In this document: positions 54,301 through 64,000 of the stretch, piece by piece
How the letters are laid out: every line of letters starts with the position of its first letter
How positions within the stretch are numbered: the stretch's first letter is position 1
Assembly (NCBI GenBank): GCA_946800325.1
Contig: OX326961.1
Location: 40,679,543 to 40,743,542 of the forward strand
Direction of reading: 5' to 3'
DNA: 64,000 nt
Origin: Luzula sylvatica
Taxonomy: Eukaryota > Streptophyta > Magnoliopsida > Poales > Juncaceae
Made by a program: the position numbers and the translations under genes
Notes under the pieces: model-generated
Database searches by the model: none
What the model saw: the letters and a program-made list of their open reading frames with translations, nothing else
What the model was told of the DNA's origin: nothing

Positions 54301-55847
54301 TTCACCAAATTTCACAAACACTAAGAAAGTTTGTTTTTCGATTCAAAACAAGATTTTAACGCTTTGAGGAGTTCAAATAACGTGTTTTTAGATCCTTTGT
54401 ATCGTATCTTTTACTACATAACTATTCACCAAATTTCACAAACACTAAGAAAGTTTGTTTTTCGATTCAAAACAAGATTTTAACGCTTTGAGGAGTTCAA
54501 ATAACATGTTTTAGATCATTTGTATCGTATCTTTTACTACATAACTTTTCACGAAATTTCACAAACACTAAGAAAGTTTGAGTTTCGATTCAAAACAAGC
54601 TTTTAACGCTTTGAGGAGTTCAAATAACGTGTTTTTAGATCATTTGTATCGTACCTTTTAGTACATAACTTTTCACCAAATTTCACAAACACTAACATAG
54701 TTTGTTTTTCGATTCAAAACAAGATTTTAACGCTTTGAGGAGTTCAAATAACGTGTTTTTAGATCATTTGTACCGTATCTTTTACCACATAACTTTTCAC
54801 CAAATTTCACAAACACTAAGAAAGTTTGTTTTTCGATTCAAAACAAGATTTTAACGCTTTGACGAGTTCAAATAACGTGTTTTAAGATCATTTGTATCGT
54901 ATCTTTTACTACATAACTTATCACCAAATTTCACAAACACTAAGAAAGTTTGTTTTTCGATTCAAAACAAGATTTTAACGCTTTGAGGAGTTCAAATAAC
55001 GTGTTTTTAGATCCTTTGTATCGTATCTTTTACTACATAACTTTTCACGAAATTTCACAAACACTAAGAAAGTTTGTGTTTCGATTCAAAACAAGCTTTT
55101 AACGCTTTGAGGAGTTCAAATAACGTGTTTCTAGATCATTTGTATCGTATCTTTGAGTACATAACTTTTCACCAAATTTCACAAACACTAAGAAAGTTTG
55201 TTTTTCGATTCAAAACAAGATTTTAACGCTTTGAGGAGTTCAAATAACGTGTTTTTAGATCCTTTGTATCGTATCTTTTACTACATAACTTTTCACGAAA
55301 TTTCACAAACACTAAGAAAGTTTGTGTTTCGATTCAAAACAAGCTTTTAACGCTTTGAGGAGTTCAAATAACGTGTTTCTAGATCATTTGTATCGTATCT
55401 TTGAGTACATAACTTTTCACCAAATTTCACAAACACTAAGAAAGTTTGTTTTTCGATTCAAAACAAGATTTTAACGCTTTGAGGAGTTCAAATAACGTGT
55501 TTTTAGATCATTTGTATCGTATCTTTTACCACATAACTTTTCACCAAATTTCACAAACACTAAGAAAGTTTGTTTTTCGATTCAAAACAAGATTTTAACG
55601 CTTTGAGGAGTTCAAATAACGTGTTTCTAGATCATTTGTATCGTATCTTTTAGTACATAACTTTTCACCAAATTTCACAAACAATAAGATAGTTTGTTTT
55701 TCGATTCAAAACAAGATTTTAACGCTTCGAGAAGTTCAAATAACGTGTTTCTAGATCATTTGTATCGTATCTTTTAGTACATAACTTTTCACCAAATTTC
55801 ACAAACAATAAGATAGTTTGTTTTTCGATTCAAAACAAGATTTTAAC
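42336..55847 (-). repeat. 13,512-bp higher-order block, copy 2 (109 monomers)
   Basis: A second, directly adjacent copy of the preceding block with the same length and the same rare variants in place. Differences from copy 1 noticed by eye: gtatatttta near 43127 and cacaaaattt near 52320 in this copy, and the ancestral state at the three sites listed as private to copy 1. The match stops at 55848: copy 2 is followed by a taccac monomer, while copy 1 is followed by a tagtac monomer. Confidence 0.88.
52177..55847 (-). repeat. 3,671-bp block, copy 3 of 3
   Basis: Lies at an offset of 13,512 bp from copy 2, ending with cgcttcgaga at 55723 and two caataagatag monomers. It shares agcgtgtttc (53263) and the aaaacacac monomer. 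Downstream it joins a different series from copies 1 and 2, so each of the three copies has a different right-hand neighbour. Confidence 0.86.
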
Positions 55848-57678
55848 GCTTTGAGGAGTTCAAATAACGTGTTTCTAGATCATTTGTATCGTATCTTTTA
55901 CCACATAACTTTTCACCAAATTTCACAAACACTAAGAAAGTTTGTTTTTCGATTCAAAACAAGATTTTAACGCTTTGACGAGTTCAAATAACGTGTTTTA
56001 AGATCATTTGTATCGTATCTTTTACTACAGATCTTTTCACCAAATTTCACAAACACTAAGAAAGTTTGTTTTTCGATTCAAAACACACTTTTAACGCTTT
56101 GAGGAGCTCAAATAACGTGTTTTTAGATCATTTGTATCGTATCTTTTACTACATAACTTTTCACCGAATTTCACAAACACTAAGAAAGTTTGTTTTTCGA
56201 TTCAAAACAAGATTTTAACGCTTTGAGGAGTTCAAATAACGTGTTTTTAGATCCTTTGTATCGTATCTTTTACTACATAACTTTTCACCAAATTTCACAA
56301 ACACTAAGAAAGTTTGTTTTTCGATTCAAAACAAGATTTTAGCGCTTTGAGGAGTTCAAATAACATGTTTTAGATCATTTGTATCGTATCTTTTACTACA
56401 TAACTTTTCACCAAATTTCACAAACACTAAGAAAGTTTGTTTTTCGATTCAAAACAAGATTTTAACGCTTTGACGAGTTCAAATAACGTGTTTTAAGATC
56501 ATTTGTATCGTATCTTTTACTACAGATCTTTTCACCAAATTTCACAAACACTAAGAAAGTTTGTTTTTCGATTCAAAACACACTTTTAACGCTTTGAGGA
56601 GCTCAAATAACGTGTTTTTAGATCATTTGTATCGTATCTTTTACTACATAACTTTTCACCGAATTTCACAAACACTAAGAAAGTTTGTTTTTCGATTCAA
56701 AACAAGATTTTAACGCTTTGAGGAGTTCAAATAACGTGTTTTTAGATCCTTTGTATCGTATCTTTTACTACATAAGTTTTCACCAAATTTCACAAACACT
56801 AAGAAAGTTTGTTTTTCGATTCAAAACAAGCTTTTAACGCTTTGAGGAGTTCAAATAACGTGTTTTTAGATCATTTGTATCGTACCTTTTAGTACATAAC
56901 TTTTCACCAAATTTCACAAACACTAACATAGTTTGTTTTTCGATTCAAAACAAGATTTTAACGCTTTGAGGAGTTCAAATAACGTGTTTTTAGATCATTT
57001 GTACCGTATCTTTTACCACATAACTTTTCACCAAATTTCACAAACACTAAGAAAGTTTGTTTTTCGATTCAAAACAAGATTTTAACGCTTTGACGAGTTC
57101 AAATAACGTGTTTTAAGATCATTTGTATCGTATCTTTTACTACATAACTTATCACCAAATATCACAAACACTAAGAAAGTTTGTTTTTCGATTCAAAACA
57201 AGCTTTTAACGCTTTGAGGAGCTCAAATGACGTGTTTTTAGATCATTTGTATCGTATCTTTTCGTACATAACTTTTCACCAAATTTCACAAACACTAAGA
57301 TAGATTGTTTTTCGATTCAAAACAAGATTTTAACGCTGTGAGGAGTTCAAATAACGTGTCTGTAGATCATTTGTATCGTATCTTTTACCACGTAACTTTT
57401 CACAAAATTTCACAAACACTAAGAAAGTTTGTTTTTATGTTCAAAACAAGATTTTAACGCTTTGACGAGTTCAAATAACGTGTTTTAAGATCATTTGTAT
57501 CGTATCTTTTAGTACATAACTTTTCACCAAATTTCACAAACACTAAGATAGTTTGTTTTTCGATTCTAAACAAGATTTTAACGCTTTGAGGAGCTCAAAT
57601 AACGTGTTTTTAGATCATTTGTACCGTATCTTTTACTACACAACTTTTCACCGAATTTCACAAACACTAAGAAAGTTT
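53832..57678 (-). repeat. 3,847-bp stretch repeated at a 6,322-bp offset, copy 1
   Basis: Recurs at 60154-64000. Anchors are aagataattt (53951 and 60273), cgcttcgaga (55723 and 62045), agatct (56029 and 62351) and gatagattgt (57299 and 63621). The offset equals 51 monomers less 2 bp; the indels between the two points (two 123-bp catgttttagatc monomers, one private -1 and one private +1) sum to the same value. The match starts exactly after a mismatch at 53831/60153. It bridges the end of the second 13,512-bp block and the new series after 55848. Confidence 0.87.
55905..56829 (-). repeat. 4-monomer (495-bp) tandem duplication
   Basis: AGATCT at 56029 and 56524 marks a 495-bp offset (4 x 124 less the 1-bp deletion of the catgttttagatc monomer). 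Copy 1 is 55905-56399; copy 2 is partial, 56400 to about 56829. Each holds, in window order, a gacgag/agatct monomer, an aaaacacac/gagctc monomer and a gatcctttg monomer. The joint between the agatct monomer and the aaaacacac monomer is not seen in the earlier right-hand blocks. Confidence 0.82.
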
Positions 57679-60153
57679 GTTTTTCGATTCAAAACAAGAT
57701 TTTAACGCTTTGAGTAGTTCAAATAACGTGTTTTAAGATCATTTGTATCGTATCTTTTAGTACGTAACTTTTCTCCAAATTTCACAAACACTAAGAAAGT
57801 TTGTTTTTCGATTCAGAACAAGATTTTAACGCTTTGAGGAGTTCAAATAACCTGTTTTTAGATCCTTTGTATCGTATCTTTTACTACATAACTTTTCACG
57901 AAATTTCACAAACACTAAGAAAGTTTGTGTTTCGATTCAAAACAAGCTTTTAACGCTTTGAGGAGTTCAAATAACGTGTTTCTAGATCATTTGTATCGTA
58001 TCTTTTAGTACATAACTTTTCACCAAATTTCACAAACACTAAGATAGTTTGTTTTTCGATTCAAAACAAGATTTTAACGCTTTGAGGAGTTCAAATAGCG
58101 TGTTTCTAGATCATTTGTATCGTATCTTTTAGCACATAACTTTTCACCAAATTTCACAAACACTAAGAAAGTTTGTTTATCGATTCAAAACAAGATTTTA
58201 AAGCTTTGACGAGTTCAAATAACGTGTTTTAAGATCATTTGTATCGTATCTTTTACTACAGATCTTTTCACCAAATTTCACTAACACTAAGAAAGTTTGT
58301 TTTTCGATTCAAAACACACTTTTAACGCTTTGAGGAGCTCAAATAACGTGTTTTTAGATCATTTGTATCGTATCTTTTACTACATAACTTTTCACCGAAT
58401 TTCACAAACACTAAGAAAGTTTGTTTTTCGATTCAAAACAAGATTTTAACGCTTTGAGTAGTTCAAATAACATGTTTGTAGATCATTTGTATCGTATCTT
58501 TTACTACGTAACTTTTCACCAAATTTCACAAACACTAAGAAAGTTTGTTTTTCGATTCAAAACAAGATTTTAACGCTTTGAGGAGTTCAAATAACGTGTT
58601 TTTAGATCCTTTGTATCGTATCTTTTACTACATAACTTTTCACCAAATTTCACAAACACTAAGAAAGTTTGTGTTTCGATTCAAAACAAGCTATTAACGC
58701 TTTGAGGAGTTCAAATAACGTGTTTCTAGATCCTTTGTATCGTATCTTTTACTACATAACTTTTCACGAAATTTACAAACACTAAGAAAGTTTGTGTTTC
58801 GATTCAAAACAAGCTTTTAACGCTTTGAGGAGTTCAAATAACGTGTTTCTAGATCATTTGTATCGTATCTTTTAGTACATAACTTTTCACCAAATTTCAC
58901 AAACACTAAGATAGTTTGTTTTTCGATTCAAAACAAGATTTTAACGCTTTGAGGAGTTCAAATAACGTGTTTCTAGATCATTTGTATCGTATCTTTTACC
59001 ACATAACTTTTCACCAAATTTCACAAACACTAAGAAAGTTTGTTTTTCGATTCAAAACAAGATTTTAACGCTTTCACGAGTTCAAATAACGTGTTTTAAG
59101 ATCATTTGTATCGTATCTTTTACTACATAACTTATCACCAAATATCACAAACACTAAGAAAGTTTGTTTTTCGATTCAAAACAAGCTTTTAAACGCTTTG
59201 AGGAGCTCAAATGACGTGTTTTTAGATCATTTGTATCGTATCTTTTCGTACATAACTTTTCACCAAATTTCACAAACACTAAGATAGTTTGTTTTTCGAT
59301 TCAAAACAAGATTTTAACGCTGTGAGGAGTTCAAATAACGTGTTTTTAGATAATTTGTATCGTATCTTTTACCACGTAACTTTTCACAAAATTTCACAAA
59401 CACTAAGAAAGTTTGTTTTTAGATTCAAAACAAGATTTTAACGCTTTGACGAGTTCAAATAACGTGTTTTAAGATCATTTGTATCGTATCTTTTAGTACA
59501 TAACTTTTCACCAAATTTCACAAACACTAAGATAGTTTGTTTTTCGATTCTAAACAAGATTTTAACGCTTTGAGGAGCTCAAATAACGTGTTTTTAGATC
59601 ATTTGTACCGTATCTTTTACTACATAACTTTTCACCGAATTTCACAAACACTAAGAAAGTTTGTTTTTCGATTCAAAACAAGATTTTAACGCTTTGAGTA
59701 GTTCAAATAACGTGTTTTAAGATCATTTGTATCGTATCTTTTACTACGTAACTTTTCTCCAAATTTCACAACCACTAAGAAAGTTTGTTTTTCGATTCAA
59801 AACAAGATTTTAACGCTTTGAGGAGTTCAAATAACCTGTTTTTAGATCCTTTGTATCGTATCTTTTACTACATAACTTTTCACGAAATTTCACAAACACT
59901 AAGAAAGTTTGTGTTTCGATTCAAAACAAGCTTTTAACGCTTTGAGGAGTTCAAATAACGTGTTTCTAGATCATTTGTATCGTATCTTTTAGTACATAAC
60001 TTTTCACTAAATTTCACAAACACTAAGATAGTTTGTTTTTCGATTCAAAACAAGATTTTAACGCTTTGAGGAGTTCAAATAACGTGTTTCTAGATCATTT
60101 GTATCGTATCTTTTACCACATAACTTTTCACCAAATTTCACAAACACTAAGAA
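57679..60153 (-). repeat. Less homogenised satellite tract with private mutations and indels
   Basis: About 20 monomers between the two copies of the 3,847-bp stretch. In contrast to the rest of the window it carries many changes seen nowhere else: 58179 a, 58202 a, 58282 t, 58693 a, 59352 a, 59772 c and 60008 t. It also has a 1-bp deletion at 58774/58775 (gaaatttacaaac) and a 1-bp insertion near 59191 (cttttaaacg). These are the only indels I saw outside the regular 123-bp subclass. The monomer order still follows the family, including an m12-type agatct at 58260. It looks older, or escaped the latest round of homogenisation. Confidence 0.8.
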
Positions 60154-63100
60154 AGTTTGTTTTTAGATTCAAAACAAGATTTTAACGCTTTGACGAGTTC
60201 AAATAACGTGTTTTAAGATCATTTGTATCGTATCTTTTAGTACATAACTTTTCACCAAATTTCACAAACACTAAGATAATTTGTGTTTCGATTCAAAACA
60301 AGCTTTTAACGCTTTGAGGAGCTCAAATAACGTGTTTTTAGATCATTTGTACCGTATCTTTTACTACATAACTTTTCACCGAATTTCACAAACACTAAGA
60401 AAGTTTGTTTTTCGATTCAAAACAAGATTTTAACGCTTTGAGTAGTTCAAATAACGTGTTTTAAGATCATTTGTATCGTATCTTTTACTACGTAACTTTT
60501 CTCCAAATTTCACAAACACTAAGAAAGTTTGTTTTTCGATTCAAAACAAGATTTTAACGCTTTGAGTAGTTCAAATAACATGTTTGTAGATCATTTGTAT
60601 CGTATCTTTTACTACGTAACTTTTCACCAAATTTCACAAACACTAAGAAAGTTTGTTTTTCGATTCAAAACAAGATTTTAACGCTTTGAGGAGTTCAAAT
60701 AACGTGTTTTTAGATCCTTTGTATCGTATCTTTTACTACATAACTATTCACCAAATTTCACAAACACTAAGAAAGTTTGTTTTTCGATTCAAAACAAGAT
60801 TTTAACGCTTTGAGGAGTTCAAATAACATGTTTTAGATCATTTGTATCGTATCTTTTACTACATAACTTTTCACGAAATTTCACAAACACTAAGAAAGTT
60901 TGAGTTTCGATTCAAAACAAGCTTTTAACGCTTTGAGGAGTTCAAATAACGTGTTTTTAGATCATTTGTATCGTACCTTTTAGTACATAACTTTTCACCA
61001 AATTTCACAAACACTAACATAGTTTGTTTTTCGATTCAAAACAAGATTTTAACGCTTTGAGGAGTTCAAATAACGTGTTTTTAGATCATTTGTACCGTAT
61101 CTTTTACCACATAACTTTTCACCAAATTTCACAAACACTAAGAAAGTTTGTTTTTCGATTCAAAACAAGATTTTAACGCTTTGACGAGTTCAAATAACGT
61201 GTTTTAAGATCATTTGTATCGTATCTTTTACTACATAACTTATCACCAAATTTCACAAACACTAAGAAAGTTTGTTTTTCGATTCAAAACAAGATTTTAA
61301 CGCTTTGAGGAGTTCAAATAACGTGTTTTTAGATCCTTTGTATCGTATCTTTTACTACATAACTTTTCACGAAATTTCACAAACACTAAGAAAGTTTGTG
61401 TTTCGATTCAAAACAAGCTTTTAACGCTTTGAGGAGTTCAAATAACGTGTTTCTAGATCATTTGTATCGTATCTTTGAGTACATAACTTTTCACCAAATT
61501 TCACAAACACTAAGAAAGTTTGTTTTTCGATTCAAAACAAGATTTTAACGCTTTGAGGAGTTCAAATAACGTGTTTTTAGATCCTTTGTATCGTATCTTT
61601 TACTACATAACTTTTCACGAAATTTCACAAACACTAAGAAAGTTTGTGTTTCGATTCAAAACAAGCTTTTAACGCTTTGAGGAGTTCAAATAACGTGTTT
61701 CTAGATCATTTGTATCGTATCTTTGAGTACATAACTTTTCACCAAATTTCACAAACACTAAGAAAGTTTGTTTTTCGATTCAAAACAAGATTTTAACGCT
61801 TTGAGGAGTTCAAATAACGTGTTTTTAGATCATTTGTATCGTATCTTTTACCACAAAACTTTTCACCAAATTTCACAAACACTAAGAAAGTTTGTTTTTC
61901 GATTCAAAACAAGATTTTAACGCTTTGAGGAGTTCAAATAACGTGTTTCTAGATCATTTGTATCGTATCTTTTAGTACATAACTTTTCACCAAATTTCAC
62001 AAACAATAAGATAGTTTGTTTTTCGATTCAAAACAAGATTTTAACGCTTCGAGAAGTTCAAATAACGTGTTTCTAGATCATTTGTATCGTATCTTTTAGT
62101 ACATAACTTTTCACCAAATTTCACAAACAATAAGATAGTTTGTTTTTCGATTCAAAACAAGATTTTAACGCTTTGAGGAGTTCAAATAACGTGTTTCTAG
62201 ATCATTTGTATCGTATCTTTTACCACATAACTTTTCACCAAATTTCACAAACACTAAGAAAGTTTGTTTTTCGATTCAAAACAAGATTTTAACGCTTTGA
62301 CGAGTTCAAATAACGTGTTTTAAGATCATTTGTATCGTATCTTTTACTACAGATCTTTTCACCAAATTTCACAAACACTAAGAAAGTTTGTTTTTCGATT
62401 CAAAACACACTTTTAACGCTTTGAGGAGCTCAAATAACGTGTTTTTAGATCATTTGTATCGTATCTTTTACTACATAACTTTTCACCGAATTTCACAAAC
62501 ACTAAGAAAGTTTGTTTTTCGATTCAAAACAAGATTTTAACGCTTTGAGGAGTTCAAATAACGTGTTTTTAGATCCTTTGTATCGTATCTTTTACTACAT
62601 AACTTTTCACCAAATTTCACAAACACTAAGAAAGTTTGTTTTTCGATTCAAAACAAGATTTTAGCGCTTTGAGGAGTTCAAATAACATGTTTTAGATCAT
62701 TTGTATCGTATCTTTTACTACATAACTTTTCACCAAATTTCACAAACACTAAGAAAGTTTGTTTTTCGATTCAAAACAAGATTTTAACGCTTTGACGAGT
62801 TCAAATAACGTGTTTTAAGATCATTTGTATCGTATCTTTTACTACAGATCTTTTCACCAAATTTCACAAACACTAAGAAAGTTTGTTTTTCGATTCAAAA
62901 CACACTTTTAACGCTTTGAGGAGCTCAAATAACGTGTTTTTAGATCATTTGTATCGTATCTTTTACTACATAACTTTTCACCGAATTTCACAAACACTAA
63001 GAAAGTTTGTTTTTCGATTCAAAACAAGATTTTAACGCTTTGAGGAGTTCAAATAACGTGTTTTTAGATCCTTTGTATCGTATCTTTTACTACATAAGTT

Positions 63101-64000
63101 TTCACCAAATTTCACAAACACTAAGAAAGTTTGTTTTTCGATTCAAAACAAGCTTTTAACGCTTTGAGGAGTTCAAATAACGTGTTTTTAGATCATTTGT
63201 ATCGTACCTTTTAGTACATAACTTTTCACCAAATTTCACAAACACTAACATAGTTTGTTTTTCGATTCAAAACAAGATTTTAACGCTTTGAGGAGTTCAA
63301 ATAACGTGTTTTTAGATCATTTGTACCGTATCTTTTACCACATAACTTTTCACCAAATTTCACAAACACTAAGAAAGTTTGTTTTTCGATTCAAAACAAG
63401 ATTTTAACGCTTTGACGAGTTCAAATAACGTGTTTTAAGATCATTTGTATCGTATCTTTTACTACATAACTTATCACCAAATATCACAAACACTAAGAAA
63501 GTTTGTTTTTCGATTCAAAACAAGCTTTTAACGCTTTGAGGAGCTCAAATGACGTGTTTTTAGATCATTTGTATCGTATCTTTTCGTACATAACTTTTCA
63601 CCAAATTTCACAAACACTAAGATAGATTGTTTTTCGATTCAAAACAAGATTTTAACGCTGTGAGGAGTTCAAATAACGTGTCTGTAGATCATTTGTATCG
63701 TATCTTTTACCACGTAACTTTTCACAAAATTTCACAAACACTAAGAAAGTTTGTTTTTATGTTCAAAACAAGATTTTAACGCTTTGACGAGTTCAAATAA
63801 CGTGTTTTAAGATCATTTGTATCGTATCTTTTAGTACATAACTTTTCACCAAATTTCACAAACACTAAGATAGTTTGTTTTTCGATTCTAAACAAGATTT
63901 TAACGCTTTGAGGAGCTCAAATAACGTGTTTTTAGATCATTTGTACCGTATCTTTTACTACACAACTTTTCACCGAATTTCACAAACACTAAGAAAGTTT
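60154..64000 (-). repeat. 3,847-bp stretch repeated at a 6,322-bp offset, copy 2
   Basis: Matches 53832-57678 to the last base of the window, so the true repeat probably continues beyond it. A private difference is ccacaaaact near 61855 (elsewhere cataact). It is a near-identical copy that includes the 495-bp tandem duplication and the unusual ttttatgttc monomer near 63756. Confidence 0.87.
62227..63151 (-). repeat. 4-monomer (495-bp) tandem duplication, second occurrence
   Basis: Same structure as 55905-56829, shifted by 6,322 bp, with AGATCT at 62351 and 62846. The second half again contains the rare ataagttttcacc (near 63094, matching 56772). The small duplication was therefore present before the 51-monomer offset repeat was copied. 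Confidence 0.82.

Larger units (their letters stand above)
27880..64000 (-). repeat. 124-bp satellite array, right arm (about 291 monomers, inverted)
   Basis: The same monomer family as the left arm, now reading on the minus strand throughout, to the end of the window. Diagnostic monomers can be matched one by one to the left HOR: going away from the gap the first monomers are of types m9, m8, m7, m6, m5 and m4, and later landmarks such as ctattcacc (m41), ctttcagtac (m46) and cctttttgtac (m50) recur. The arrangement differs from the clean 50-monomer period on the left; offsets of 51, 87 and 109 monomers are seen, with nested duplications of 4, 10 and 22. AGATCT sites (m12 type) are at 35080, 38302, 48592, 51814, 56029, 56524, 58260, 62351 and 62846. 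No unique sequence interrupts it. Confidence 0.96.

Noticed and set aside
1..64000. Transposable element, telomere repeat, rRNA or tRNA gene within the array
   Set aside because: I read through the whole window for interruptions of the 124-bp rhythm and found only the N run and single-base indels; no TTTAGGG/TTAGGG-type runs, terminal repeats or GC-rich RNA-like segments were present.
1..64000. Naming the satellite or species
   Set aside because: The monomer does not match any satellite I can recall with confidence, so no family name or organism was assigned. A search of satellite repeat databases and genome assemblies would settle it.

Overview
This window is satellite DNA from end to end. 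I found no protein-coding gene, RNA gene, transposon insertion or unique-sequence island. It consists of a head-to-tail array of one AT-rich monomer of 124 bp (about 28% G+C in the consensus, counted by hand), broken once by a run of exactly 200 N at 27680-27879. Arrays of this scale, ordered into higher-order repeats (HORs) tens of monomers long, are typical of eukaryotic centromeric or pericentromeric heterochromatin. I do not recognise the monomer as any named satellite, so I cannot say which plant or animal it comes from. The 200-N spacer is a common fixed gap size in Hi-C scaffolded long-read assemblies.

Left array, 1-27679 (monomer orientation called +): about 223 monomers. Individual monomers carry fixed diagnostic variants, and the whole series of 50 monomers (6,196 bp) recurs in order. 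I number them m1-m50 starting from base 1; the phase is arbitrary. Unit 1 (1-6196) and unit 2 (6197-12392) have the same length and differ at only a few bases. Unit 3 (12393-19704) is longer by exactly 9 monomers because m3-m11 is tandemly duplicated. Unit 4 (19705-25776) lacks one monomer (m12). It is followed by a single mosaic monomer (25777-25900) and then a partial unit that starts at m23 and runs into the gap inside m37. These are the marks of unequal exchange between near-identical units.

Gap, 27680-27879: 200 N. The orientation of the satellite flips here.

Right array, 27880-64000 (monomers on the - strand): about 291 monomers of the same family. Read on the minus strand, the diagnostic monomers recur in the same order as in the left array (for example m9-m8-m7-m6-m5-m4 going away from the gap, and blocks around m41, m46 and m50), so both arrays descend from one HOR. 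The right side is organised differently: a block of 13,512 bp (109 monomers) occurs twice in tandem (28824-42335 and 42336-55847). A 3,671-bp block inside this arrangement occurs three times, at offsets of 10,785 and 13,512 bp. Near the end, a 3,847-bp stretch repeats at an offset of 6,322 bp (51 monomers). Smaller nested duplications of 4, 10 and 22 monomers lie within. One tract, 57679-60153, is clearly less homogenised: it holds many private substitutions and two compensating 1-bp indels.

Nothing works as a set of genes here. The functional reading, which is inference, is a structural array that could carry centromeric chromatin or form pericentromeric heterochromatin. Each monomer keeps three short dyad symmetries and four CpG sites. 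The most important open question is whether the orientation switch at the gap is real or a scaffolding error.
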